DNA of 64,000 nt from Hyphomicrobium sp. ghe19 (GTDB lineage Bacteria; Pseudomonadota; Alphaproteobacteria; Rhizobiales; Hyphomicrobiaceae). How positions within the stretch are numbered: the first letter of the stretch is position 1; each line of letters opens with the position of its first letter. The notes beneath the pieces were generated by a model. The model was not told the DNA's origin. It saw only the letters and a list, made by a program, of their open reading frames with translations, and did not search any database. A program made the translations under genes and the position numbers. The stretch covers positions 3,300,001 to 3,364,000 of the forward strand of contig NZ_LR743509.1 in NCBI RefSeq assembly GCF_902712875.1, in the 5' to 3' direction. Below are positions 34,753 to 43,072 of this stretch, piece after piece.

Positions 34753-37212
34753 ATGGTATATTCCAAAGCTGGAAATCTGTTCAAGACATCCCCGCCGCAT
34801 ATCGAAGTAGTAATAGTCCCGATGTCGTCGCCCGATATTGCCAGACTTCATCAATTTGACCAAGGCCGGCAATTCGAATTGCTGGTTAAGACGCTTAGCG
34901 ATTATGCGATTTACATGGTCGATCCGGATGGCTTCATCGCCACCTGGAACACCGGTGCCCGCCTGATCAAGGGCTACCAAGAGTCAGAAATCATCGGGCA
35001 GCACTTCTCGCGCTTCTTTTCCGACGCCGATCAGCGGCAGGGTCTTCCGCAGAAGATCCTCTCTATCGCGCGCGACGCCGGGCGCTACGAGGCAGAGGGA
35101 TGGCGCGTCCGCAAGGACGGAAGCCGGTTCTGGGCCCTTTCCGTCATTCAAGCGATCAGGGACGAGGCGGGAACGCTTCTCGGCTTTGGCAAAGTAACTC
35201 GCGATATCACCGACAAGTACGAGAGCAACAAAGCTCTCATGGAGAGCGAACAGCGCTTCCATCTGCTCGTTGATAGCGTCGTCGATTACGCGATCTACAT
35301 GCTGGATCCGAGCGGGGTAATTACCAATTGGAATGCAGGCGCCGCTCGCATCAAGGGCTTCCCCGCCAAAGAGGTCGTGGGCACCCACTTCAGCAGGTTT
35401 TACACGAAAGAGGATCGCGCGCGCGGTCTGCCGGCAATCGCGCTTGAGACCGCCCGGTCCGAAGGCAAGTTCGAAACCGAAGGCTGGCGCCTGCGCAAAG
35501 ACGGCGGCCGCTTCTGGGCTTCGGTCGTCATCGAACCCATTCGCAACGAAGCAGGCGATCTCGTCGGATTTGCCAAAATCACGCGTGACATCACGGAGCG
35601 TCGAAGCGCGCAAGAAGCGCTACGCGAGAGCGAGCGGCAGTTTCGCATGCTCGTCTCGGCCGTCATCGATTACGCCCTTTTCATGCTCGACCCGAACGGC
35701 GTCATCGTGAGTTGGAATGCGGGTGCCGAAAAGATCAAGGGCTACAGCCCCAAGGAAATTATCGGAAGTCACTTCTCCCGATTTTATACCGAGGAAGATC
35801 GATTAGCGGGCGGTCCAGCCCGCGCGATCCATACGGCCGCCCACGAGGGCCGGTTCGAGGGCGAAGGCTGGCGCGTTCGCAAAGACGGCACGAGGTTCTG
35901 GGCGAACGTTGTTCTCGATGCCATTCGCGACGAAACTGGCCATCTTATCGGGTTCGCCAAGATCACGCGCGACATCACCGAACGCCGCGATGCGCAAATC
36001 GCCCTCCAACGCGCGCAAGAGCAACTGGCTCATGCGCAGAAGATGGAAGCGTTAGGACAGTTGACGGGCGGCATCGCGCACGACTTCAACAATCTGCTGA
36101 TGATCGTCGGCGGGCAAGCACGCATCCTCAAGTCGAAAGTGACAGAGCCCCGGGGCACCAAGGCGATCGAGAGCATTGAGGCGACCGTCCAACGCGGCGC
36201 CTCCCTCACGCGACAGTTGCTCGGCTTTTCGCGTATGCAGCGGCTGGAGCCTCAGCCCGTTTCGCTCTCGGAGCGGCTGCCCGGGCTACAGTCCATGCTC
36301 GCCACCTCGCTGCCTGCCAATACGCGTCTCAACGGTGCGGTGCTGCCCGACACTTGGATGGTCATGGCAGACCCGAACGAGCTTGAGCTCGCACTCATGA
36401 ACCTTGTGCTGAATGCGCGAGATGCGCTGCCTCTGGGCGGCTGCATCACGATTTCGGCTGATAACGTCACGCTCCCGGCGGACGGGAGTTCGGAAGAACC
36501 GAAAAGGGAATTCATTGCCCTCAGCGTTTCCGATACGGGCGCGGGCATCCCCAAAGACGTTATCAACAAAGTGTTCGATCCATTTTTCACGACCAAGGCG
36601 ACCGGCAAGGGGACGGGTCTCGGCCTCTCGCAGGTTTACGGCTTCGCGCACCAATCCGGCGGTACGGTCTCGATCGACAGCGAGGTTGGCGCCGGAACGC
36701 GAGTGACGATGTTCCTGCCGCGCGCGTTCCCGGAAGCTCGGAAAGCTGAGGCCGCAAAGGACCAGCCCGGCCCGCGCGGAAAGGCCCGTATTCTCGTCAT
36801 TGAAGACAATCCCGACGTTACCGAGGTTACGGCCGCGCTCATCATGCAACTCGGTCACACGGTTCAGCTGGCCAGCAATACAAACGACGCGTTGCGCATT
36901 CTCGAGCAAGAAGCATTCGATCTTGTTTTCAGCGACATCATGATGCCCGGTGCCATGGATGGATTGGAATTCGCAGAATTCATCCGCCGGACTTGGCCGG
37001 GCCTTCCCGTCATACTCGCAAGCGGCTCCAACAAGCGCGTGGAACAGGCGCAGGGCCAGTTCGTCACCTTGCAAAAGCCGTATCAGATCTCGGAACTCGA
37101 TCGGGCGATCCAGAACTTGTTACAGGCGCGTAGCAAGCAGTTGCAGAATTGGAATTTGGTCGACCTCCAAGACGCCAAGCGGCTCCGCGCCGCGAAGACG
37201 GACAAATCATAA
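34753..37212 (+). CDS. triple-PAS hybrid histidine kinase with receiver
   Basis: An 819-residue cytoplasmic sensor kinase. Three consecutive PAS-PAC units (about residues 40-162, 165-287 and 290-412) are close copies of each other, each with DYA-x-x-M-x-D followed by an HFSRF motif and ending TRDIT. They are followed by a HisKA domain with GIAHDFNNLL, an HATPase with LVLNARDA, GAGIP and GTGLGLS, and a C-terminal receiver with acceptor Asp in LVFSDIMMPG and Lys in LQKPYQ. There are no membrane segments. The input is unknown; such PAS domains often sense redox, oxygen or small ligands. ATG 34822 is an alternative start. A further receiver gene follows. Confidence 0.9.
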   Translation: MVYSKAGNLFKTSPPHIEVVIVPMSSPDIARLHQFDQGRQFELLVKTLSDYAIYMVDPDGFIATWNTGARLIKGYQESEIIGQHFSRFFSDADQRQGLPQKILSIARDAGRYEAEGWRVRKDGSRFWALSVIQAIRDEAGTLLGFGKVTRDITDKYESNKALMESEQRFHLLVDSVVDYAIYMLDPSGVITNWNAGAARIKGFPAKEVVGTHFSRFYTKEDRARGLPAIALETARSEGKFETEGWRLRKDGGRFWASVVIEPIRNEAGDLVGFAKITRDITERRSAQEALRESERQFRMLVSAVIDYALFMLDPNGVIVSWNAGAEKIKGYSPKEIIGSHFSRFYTEEDRLAGGPARAIHTAAHEGRFEGEGWRVRKDGTRFWANVVLDAIRDETGHLIGFAKITRDITERRDAQIALQRAQEQLAHAQKMEALGQLTGGIAHDFNNLLMIVGGQARILKSKVTEPRGTKAIESIEATVQRGASLTRQLLGFSRMQRLEPQPVSLSERLPGLQSMLATSLPANTRLNGAVLPDTWMVMADPNELELALMNLVLNARDALPLGGCITISADNVTLPADGSSEEPKREFIALSVSDTGAGIPKDVINKVFDPFFTTKATGKGTGLGLSQVYGFAHQSGGTVSIDSEVGAGTRVTMFLPRAFPEARKAEAAKDQPGPRGKARILVIEDNPDVTEVTAALIMQLGHTVQLASNTNDALRILEQEAFDLVFSDIMMPGAMDGLEFAEFIRRTWPGLPVILASGSNKRVEQAQGQFVTLQKPYQISELDRAIQNLLQARSKQLQNWNLVDLQDAKRLRAAKTDKS

Positions 37213-37277
37213 ATGAACTCGCCTTCGGCACTCTCTTCCGAGATGGCCCGGGGCGGAGCGAGCGAGAGCTGAACAGT

Positions 37278-37622
37278 TTGGCGCGTATTCTGATCGTCGA
37301 GGACGAGGCTCTGATTGCAGAGCTTCTCGGGATGTATGTCGAAGAGCTGGGGCACGAGGTCGTCGGACCTGCGGCGACCGTCGAGCATGCGCTCTCGCTG
37401 TTGAATGACGGCCGCCCGGATTGCGCAATTCTGGACTGCGCGCTCGGACCGCAGGAGAGTACGCCGGTTGCGGAAGTACTCGCGAAAGCGGCCGTTCCTT
37501 TCGCATTCGCGACGGGGCGCGGCGCCGACTCCTTGCCGAAGGACTTCAAGCAACGTCCGATGATCACCAAGCCCTACATCTTCGAAGATGTAGAGCGCGT
37601 GTTGGCGGCTATGGTTTCCTAA
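37278..37622 (+). CDS. single-domain response regulator
   Basis: A 114-residue receiver with ILIVEDEALIAELLG at the start, acceptor Asp in CAILDCALG and Lys in MITKPY. There is no output domain. No in-frame ATG precedes the conserved start; TTG 37278 is the most fitting codon, with a GAGAG about ten bases upstream. It follows the hybrid kinase gene by 65 bases on the same strand, so it is probably co-transcribed and takes phosphate from it. It is convergent with the RR-HWE kinase gene at 37645. Confidence 0.8.
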   Translation: MARILIVEDEALIAELLGMYVEELGHEVVGPAATVEHALSLLNDGRPDCAILDCALGPQESTPVAEVLAKAAVPFAFATGRGADSLPKDFKQRPMITKPYIFEDVERVLAAMVS

Positions 37623-37644
37623 CCGGCATTTGACGACCGGGATT

Positions 37645-38676
37645 TCATAGGGGGAAGGAAAGCGCGGCGCTGGTGCCATGCGTCCCGGCTGTGAATCGCA
37701 GCTCTCCGCCAAGGTTCGTTGCCATCGAGGCGATAACTTTCGAACCCAGCCCCGTGCCGCTCGGCGTCTGCGCATTCAGCCCGACGCCATCGTCTTCGAC
37801 GGCGAGCGAGCCCCGGCCACCTTCGGTCGTGAGGATGACGCGGATTTCGCCCATCCGGTTTTCCGGGTAGGCGTATTTATAGGCGTTCGTGACAAGCTCG
37901 GTTGTTATGATCCCGAGCGAAACGGCCTTGTCGGTCGGAAGAAGCAATTTTGTGCAGTCGAGCCGAATAGAATGGTTTCGCCCCTCGTCAACCATCGCGG
38001 CTTTCAGATCCTCGACCAACCCGGCCAGGTAATCGCAGACATCGACGTTACGAACGTCCGGCGACGTGTAAAGCCGGCGGTGGACACTGGCGATGGCGAT
38101 TATTCTTCCCTGCACGCGGGCGAGAAGATCGCGCGCGGATGCGTCCTTTATCGAGTTACGTTGAAGCCCGACGAGGCCCGCCACGATCGCGAGCGAATTA
38201 GCGACCCGGTGATTGACCTCCTTCAGCAATAGCTCCGCCCGGTCACGCGCGAGGCGAACCTCCTGATCGGCGGCCTCCTTTTCGCGGCGCAGCTTTTCTT
38301 GATCCAGCGCCGTTGCTATGGCCTTCGCAAGCAGCTCGCGAAAGTGGCCTTGGACGTCTTTCCAGACGTAGTCCACGGCGCCCGATTTCAACGCGGTGAC
38401 TGCGATGTGGCTGTCTTCCGACCCCGTCACATAGATCACGGGGGGAGCGCCGGGGAGCGTGCGAATGTCTTTCAGGACCTCGAGGCCCGTATGGCCCGGC
38501 ATATGATGATCCAGCGCAACAATGTCGAAGAGCCGGCTCGTCATAAGCTCCAACCCCTCGGGGCCGGACGCTGCAATCACGACGTCATATCCGCGCGTTT
38601 CAAGCGTCTTTTGAACCAGCCTCGCAATGCCGGGATCGTCATCGATGTACAGGACCGTCGAGCGTGACATTGTCAC
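37645..38676 (-). CDS. receiver - HWE/HisKA_2 histidine kinase
   Basis: A 343-residue protein. Residues about 6-120 are a receiver with acceptor Asp in FDIVALDHHMPG. A coiled linker leads to a HisKA_2-type phosphoacceptor helix, LLLKEVNHRVANSLAIVAGL, and an HATPase with ELVTNAYKYAYP and DDGVGL. This kinase subtype is typical of alphaproteobacteria, often in general-stress and light signalling. Its start overlaps the stop of the preceding receiver gene (ATGA). With the two upstream genes it forms a relay: sensor kinase, shuttle receiver, then receiver-controlled kinase (inferred). Confidence 0.9.
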   Translation of the reverse strand: MTMSRSTVLYIDDDPGIARLVQKTLETRGYDVVIAASGPEGLELMTSRLFDIVALDHHMPGHTGLEVLKDIRTLPGAPPVIYVTGSEDSHIAVTALKSGAVDYVWKDVQGHFRELLAKAIATALDQEKLRREKEAADQEVRLARDRAELLLKEVNHRVANSLAIVAGLVGLQRNSIKDASARDLLARVQGRIIAIASVHRRLYTSPDVRNVDVCDYLAGLVEDLKAAMVDEGRNHSIRLDCTKLLLPTDKAVSLGIITTELVTNAYKYAYPENRMGEIRVILTTEGGRGSLAVEDDGVGLNAQTPSGTGLGSKVIASMATNLGGELRFTAGTHGTSAALSFPL

Positions 38677-39119
38677 TGGGTTTCCGGAACCTGTATCACG
38701 GAGAAGAACAATCCGAGCTGCCGAATGGCGTTGGAGAAGCTGTCGTAGTCAACCGGCTTCGTGATGTAAACGTTTGCCCCCAGGTCATAGCAGCGTTTGA
38801 TTTCGCGCTCGTCGTCAGTCGTCGTCAGGACGACCACCGGAATGCGGCGAGTATGCTCATTCGCTTTGATTTTTTCGAGGATACTGACGCCGGTCATGTC
38901 GGGTAGGTTGAGGTCCAACAACACCAATAAATGCCTCTTGGAGCTGACTTCGCCACTGCCATCGGGTCCAAACACGTAATCCAGGGCATCCGTTCCTGTC
39001 GTGAAAGGAAGAATTTCGTTATTAACGCCCGCCCGCCGGATATTCCGCTCGATGAGCCGGGCGTGCCCAGCATCGTCTTCGATCATTACGATTCGTACTG
39101 CGTCGCCGATGTTCGTCAT
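38673..39119 (-). CDS. Rcp1-like single-domain response regulator
   Basis: A 148-residue receiver of the Rcp1 type: IVMIEDDAGHARLIERNIRR at the start, acceptor Asp in LLDLNLPDMTG, TTTDDEREI and Lys in ITKPVDYDSF. The extra residues around the first helices match the small regulators that pair with phytochrome-like or CHASE3 kinases. It follows the CHASE3 kinase gene by four bases and overlaps the next start by four, so the three genes form one coupled unit. Confidence 0.9.
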   Translation of the reverse strand: MTNIGDAVRIVMIEDDAGHARLIERNIRRAGVNNEILPFTTGTDALDYVFGPDGSGEVSSKRHLLVLLDLNLPDMTGVSILEKIKANEHTRRIPVVVLTTTDDEREIKRCYDLGANVYITKPVDYDSFSNAIRQLGLFFSVIQVPETQ

Positions 39120-39123
39120 TGGA

Positions 39124-40605
39124 TCATTGTCCCCGGGTGTTCAACTTGCTCGGCAGCGTCACCCGGAATGTGGTGCCACGACCTAATTGCGATGTCATCG
39201 TTATTTCGCCGCCTAGCCTTCTGACGAGGGTCCGGACGTGGGCGAGGCCGATGCCCTCCCCTTGCTGATCCTGGGGTCCGGCCCGGCGGAAGAGGTCAAA
39301 AACCCTCTCCCGGTCCTCATCCCCAATGCCGCGTCCGTTATCTTGAACCTCAATGTCGACGGCACCCCAGCGGTGCGAGACCTGACTGATCTTGATGACC
39401 GGCGGGCGATCCTTGGCGCGATATTTCAGGGCATTATCCACGAGGTTTCCGAAGATTTGCTCCAGGGCGAGCCGATCTCCCTCGATGGAGGCGAGAGGCT
39501 TCACAACGCGAATTTCTCCCCCGGCGGACGAAACGCGGTGCTGCACGCTGTCGGCGACTGAATCGAAGAACTCGGCGAGGTTTATCCGTTCCGGCGCCAG
39601 CACCCGCTGCCCTTCACGGGAAAGCTTCAATATAGCTTTTATGAGGCCATCCATTTTTTGGGTCGAGGTACGGATGAATCCGATGGATTCAGGCATATCC
39701 GTCGTCACCGCAGCTTTCGCCGCTTCGGCAGTCGCCAGGACATCGATCTGAGGATCTTTCGTCAACGCCTGCAGCGTCTCCAAGCTGGCTTCCAGCTCGC
39801 TCGTATATCCCATGACGTTTACGAGCGGGGCTCGCAGGTCGTGGCTTACGATGTAGGCGAACCGTTGGATCTCTTCGTTGGCGCGCTGCAGATCGGCCGT
39901 TCTTTCCGCGACGCGATTTTCCAGACCAGTGTTGAGTTCCTGAAGTTCATTGCGCGCCGAAACGAGCTGGCGCGTATACCTGACGATGGTCGCGATGCTT
40001 CCCAGGGCTGTAAGCAGAATGAAGATGCCTGCTAAAAGCGAGAACTCACGAGCCGCCGAGGAGTCGACCCGCTGCTGCTCGACGCCTTCGCTCAGTTTCT
40101 TATCGACGCGCTGAAACGCTTCTCCGATCAAGACGCGGATGTGATCCATCAGATCCTTACCGCGATCGCTCTTGACGATATCGAGAGCTTCGGAAGGCTT
40201 GCCTGCCTTGAACGCGCTAATGGTCTTCGCTAATTCCGCGAGCTTGTCGTCAATCGCCTTGTCGATTTCCTCGATCGCCGGGCCTTCATCCGGATTTTCA
40301 CTGAAAGCCGCCCGAACATCTTTGAGACGCTGCCCGATATCCGCGATGGCGGTCTCGTATGGCTTGAGATAGCGATCTTCGCCGGTCAGCAAATATCCGC
40401 GCTGCCCTGTTTCAGCGTCCTGCACCGTCGACAGCAATCGCACGAGGACCGTACGCTGTGCGCGGGCCTTCAAGACATTCTCGGTCGTCGACTGGGTGCG
40501 CTGAGCAAGCCAGAACGATGCCAACATCAACAGCAAGAGGGCCGCGAACCCCGCGGCGCCAAAGGCATATGTTGTACGAAGAAGTCTTTGAGGGTTGGGG
40601 GGCAT
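39124..40605 (-). CDS. CHASE3-domain sensor histidine kinase
   Basis: A 493-residue membrane kinase. A first transmembrane helix lies at about residues 12-32. A periplasmic CHASE3 domain follows (VQDAETGQRGYLLTGEDRYL), then a second helix at about 189-208, a coiled coil (ELQELNTGLENRVAERTADL), a HisKA box FAYIVSHDLRAPLVNV, and an HATPase with LVDNALKYRA, DNGRGI and GEGIGLAHV. It should sense an extracytoplasmic cue that is not identifiable from sequence, and probably phosphorylates the Rcp1-like regulator encoded directly downstream. Confidence 0.9.
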   Translation of the reverse strand: MPPNPQRLLRTTYAFGAAGFAALLLLMLASFWLAQRTQSTTENVLKARAQRTVLVRLLSTVQDAETGQRGYLLTGEDRYLKPYETAIADIGQRLKDVRAAFSENPDEGPAIEEIDKAIDDKLAELAKTISAFKAGKPSEALDIVKSDRGKDLMDHIRVLIGEAFQRVDKKLSEGVEQQRVDSSAAREFSLLAGIFILLTALGSIATIVRYTRQLVSARNELQELNTGLENRVAERTADLQRANEEIQRFAYIVSHDLRAPLVNVMGYTSELEASLETLQALTKDPQIDVLATAEAAKAAVTTDMPESIGFIRTSTQKMDGLIKAILKLSREGQRVLAPERINLAEFFDSVADSVQHRVSSAGGEIRVVKPLASIEGDRLALEQIFGNLVDNALKYRAKDRPPVIKISQVSHRWGAVDIEVQDNGRGIGDEDRERVFDLFRRAGPQDQQGEGIGLAHVRTLVRRLGGEITMTSQLGRGTTFRVTLPSKLNTRGQ

Positions 40606-40872
40606 CTCGCTCTTGGCGATACTTCAGAGGGAAGCCTTACTTACCAAGTGCATTTCCGTGTGGCTAGCCGCCAAGCATCGTGCCGCCGAACAATATTAAT
40701 TACGGAATCGTCACTTCGCGAGGCCGGGCTCCCCTTCACTGCGTCTATGCGGGAACCAACTTCGACGATCCATTGTTTCTCTTCTACGTTGGGGTCGCGC
40801 CGCGAGGCCGTATGGAGGCGGTACTGGTTCCGGCCAGCGAAGCCGATCACGCACCCTGAGGATCTAACCGTC

Positions 40873-41142
40873 ATGAGTGAGTGCGAACAGGACGACGCCC
40901 GGAAGGCGTTTTTATTCGTCAATTCGGCTCGCACACTGAGCGCAGTCACGCTCGATCGCGAGGGACGCAACTTACCGCATCCCGCAATTTGCCGATGGAA
41001 TTTTAAGGGTGAATTCCCGTTGGGCGTACAGGAAGTAACGCCTTTCGGAGTTGACCCGGAACCAATACTTCGCGGCGTTGCCGCGAATGGCTATTTCGTC
41101 TGGCCCGTTGAAAATTTGCAGCCGTTTGGAACATCCCAGTGA
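40873..41142 (+). CDS. hypothetical protein
   Basis: An 89-residue protein starting MSECEQDDARKAFLFV, with a likely mixed alpha/beta fold (RTLSAVTLDREGRNLP, then GVAANGYFVWP). There is no signal peptide or membrane helix. The ATG at 40873 is the first sensible start in a longer frame. Its stop overlaps the GTG of the following gene (GTGA), which supports both being real. The family is not recognised. The 267 bases before it hold no other gene and probably carry the promoters of this gene and of the divergent CHASE3 kinase. Confidence 0.5.
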   Translation: MSECEQDDARKAFLFVNSARTLSAVTLDREGRNLPHPAICRWNFKGEFPLGVQEVTPFGVDPEPILRGVAANGYFVWPVENLQPFGTSQ

Positions 41143-41411
41143 GTTTGAGTAACTTGAGTAACCGGCGTCTTCCGCGCAAGCGGTCGGAGATCGCTCCCGC
41201 TGACGAGCATCAGAGCCACTGGGTCGAGATCTTCAAAGATCGAGTGACCGAACCTCTGAAGGAAATTCTGCAAGAAGATATGGATTGGATGACGTCTCGG
41301 CCGATCCTCGAGCGTCTCAACCGCTTGCACGATGTCGAACAGGCGCACAGGGGCGATACCGATCACGACATCACTCGTCCTTCGGCCCGAAGACCAGGAT
41401 CCAGCAAATAA
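41139..41411 (+). CDS. hypothetical protein, coupled to upstream gene
   Basis: A 90-residue, strongly charged protein with a basic N-terminus (NRRLPRKRSE) and an amphipathic middle (WVEIFKDRVTEPLKEILQED). The start is a GTG overlapping the upstream TGA. It has no known domain. It may work with the preceding small protein. Its last 41 bases overlap a small membrane-peptide gene on the other strand. Confidence 0.45.
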   Translation: MSLSNLSNRRLPRKRSEIAPADEHQSHWVEIFKDRVTEPLKEILQEDMDWMTSRPILERLNRLHDVEQAHRGDTDHDITRPSARRPGSSK

Positions 41412-41472
41412 TTGCGCCCGCTATCGACTGCAGGGCGAGGATGATTTCAAGCGGCAAGAGGTTCGGCGTCAT
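41371..41472 (-). CDS. 33-residue predicted membrane peptide
   Basis: A very short frame reading MTPNLLPLEIILALQS followed by IAGAIICWILVFGPKDE. It is a single hydrophobic helix flanked by polar ends, the layout of many bacterial small membrane proteins. The ATG has AAGGAA seven to eight bases upstream. It overlaps the end of the plus-strand hypothetical gene. The function is unknown; the evidence is the ribosome site plus the helix, so it remains a candidate. Confidence 0.45.
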   Translation of the reverse strand: MTPNLLPLEIILALQSIAGAIICWILVFGPKDE

Positions 41473-41593
41473 GGCGTTTTTCCTTTTCCGTTCCTGAAAA
41501 AAACGGGGTGGCGCCTAGGTCCATTCCTGCTCCGCCTCAAGGCCGTTGTGGATAAGAGCCGAATGTCTCGAAGACCTCAAAGATCCGCCTGAA

Positions 41594-41634
41594 TAAAAAA
41601 AGCGTGCGGTCGACGTGGTTCGCCCGCACGCTTT
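41594..41634 (-). terminator. intrinsic terminator downstream of the YeaQ/GlsB gene
   Basis: A perfect 11-pair stem, AAAGCGTGCGG (41599-41609) with CCGCACGCTTT (41624-41634). In the minus direction it is followed by a run of seven T residues (A run at 41594-41600). It lies 20 bases after the stop of the 41655-41909 gene. Confidence 0.85.
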
Positions 41635-41654
41635 CATTCACTGGGCGATCGTTC

Positions 41655-41909
41655 TTATGCGCGCCGGACCAAGCCCACGACAAAAAGAAGGATGAGTGAT
41701 CCGATCACGGCGGCCACGATGTTTCCGGCTGTCGATTCCGTATAAAGCCCCATGCTTTGCGCGAGAATGCCGGCGATACCGGCGCCGAGAATGCCGATGA
41801 TGATGTTGCCGATCAATCCGAAGCCATACCCCTTGACGAGAAGACCCGCGAGCCACCCCGCGATTGCACCGATGACTATCCAGGCAAGAATCGATTCTGG
41901 GGCAAGCAT
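41655..41909 (-). CDS. YeaQ/YmgE/GlsB-family stress membrane protein
   Basis: An 84-residue protein with three hydrophobic helices and the glycine-zipper pattern of the family: IVIGAIAGWLAGLLVKG, GLIGNIIIGILGAGIAG and a final LLFVVGLVRR. Members are small inner-membrane proteins often induced by envelope or general stress. The ATG at 41909 has GGAGGA five bases upstream, and a strong terminator follows, so it is a single-gene transcript. Confidence 0.9.
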   Translation of the reverse strand: MLAPESILAWIVIGAIAGWLAGLLVKGYGFGLIGNIIIGILGAGIAGILAQSMGLYTESTAGNIVAAVIGSLILLFVVGLVRRA

Positions 41910-42109
41910 GTGTTCCTCCGTGTTGTGAGCTGTTCCCGACAAGCCTCCGTCAATGCCTAGACGCGTCATTAAGTTCCACAACGCAGGGAACCGGCTGCTC
42001 AGTGCCGGGTATGCGACGCCAGACATCGGAGTTCGCCTAAGGGCGTTGCGGCGCGTAGGAGTTCAGAAAAAAACAGGGAATAGGTTTCGCGCCGCCCGAT
42101 GGACGATCC

Positions 42110-43072
42110 TCAAGTCAACTCGTGAACGCTGAATTGGTTATCGGGGTCGGTCCAAACGCGGTTGGTTTTCCAACCGGCCTTCTCTGCAAGTTCGCGGAAC
42201 TCGGGAACAGTGTATTTATAGGAATTCTCGGTGTGGATGCTTTCGCCGTCAGCGAAATGAAACAGACGGCCGCAAACCGTGATGTCCTGCGAGCGATCCG
42301 TCACGAGGTGCATTTCAATGCGGCCTGCGCGTGGATTATAGAGAGCCTTATGGCGGAATGCTTCCAGATCGAACGTGCCGCCGAGATCGCGATTGATGCG
42401 TAAGAGCAAGTTCAAATTGAAGTCTGCGGTGACGCCGGCCGCGTCGTTGTAAGCGCGGATAAGGACGCGCGGATCTTTCTTCAAATCGACGCCGATGATC
42501 AGTCGCCCGCTCTGTCCCAGAACTTTCCTGAAGTTCGACAGCAGCCGGACCGCCTCCTTTGGCGCGAGGTTTCCGATCGTCGATCCCGGAAAAAATCCGG
42601 TTATGCGCGAATTCGAAAACTCCTTCGGAAGCGTCACCAGCTTTGAAAAATCGGCAACGACCGGCCGAATCTCGAGCGCCGGATAGCGCTCCACCAGTCG
42701 CGCTACGGCGTCAGCCAATGCCGCTTCGGAGACGTCCAGTGGAACATAGACGACGCGATCAGCGATCCGGTCGAGGAGGATCTCGGTCTTGATGCTCGAG
42801 CCTGAGCCGAACTCGAGAAGTACGTCGCCGGCCGAAAATCCCTCAACGACTTCCGCAGCACATGCTTGGAGGATTCCGATCTCGGTCCGCGTCGGGTAAT
42901 ATTCAGGAAGCTGCGTGATTTCTTCGAAAAGGCTGCTCCCGCGCGCATCATAAAAGTAGCGGCACGGAAGCGATTTCTGCGTTCGCGACAATCCTTCGAT
43001 GACGCTCAGCCCGAAGTCCGAAATCGTCGTATCGCTTGCGGACAACCTTTCAAGCGTTGGCATGTGACGCAT
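42110..43072 (-). CDS. egtD: L-histidine N(alpha)-methyltransferase (ergothioneine)
   Basis: A 320-residue AdoMet-dependent methyltransferase. Characteristic stretches are CRYFYDARGSSLFEEITQLP, EYYPTRTE, the AdoMet-binding LLEFGSGSSIKTEILL, GFFPGSTIGNL, and a final TDPDNQFSVHEL. EgtD trimethylates histidine to hercynine, the first step of ergothioneine synthesis. The ATG overlaps the stop of egtB (TAATG), so the two proteins are co-translated. No separate egtC or egtE is seen nearby. Confidence 0.92.
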   Translation of the reverse strand: MRHMPTLERLSASDTTISDFGLSVIEGLSRTQKSLPCRYFYDARGSSLFEEITQLPEYYPTRTEIGILQACAAEVVEGFSAGDVLLEFGSGSSIKTEILLDRIADRVVYVPLDVSEAALADAVARLVERYPALEIRPVVADFSKLVTLPKEFSNSRITGFFPGSTIGNLAPKEAVRLLSNFRKVLGQSGRLIIGVDLKKDPRVLIRAYNDAAGVTADFNLNLLLRINRDLGGTFDLEAFRHKALYNPRAGRIEMHLVTDRSQDITVCGRLFHFADGESIHTENSYKYTVPEFRELAEKAGWKTNRVWTDPDNQFSVHELT

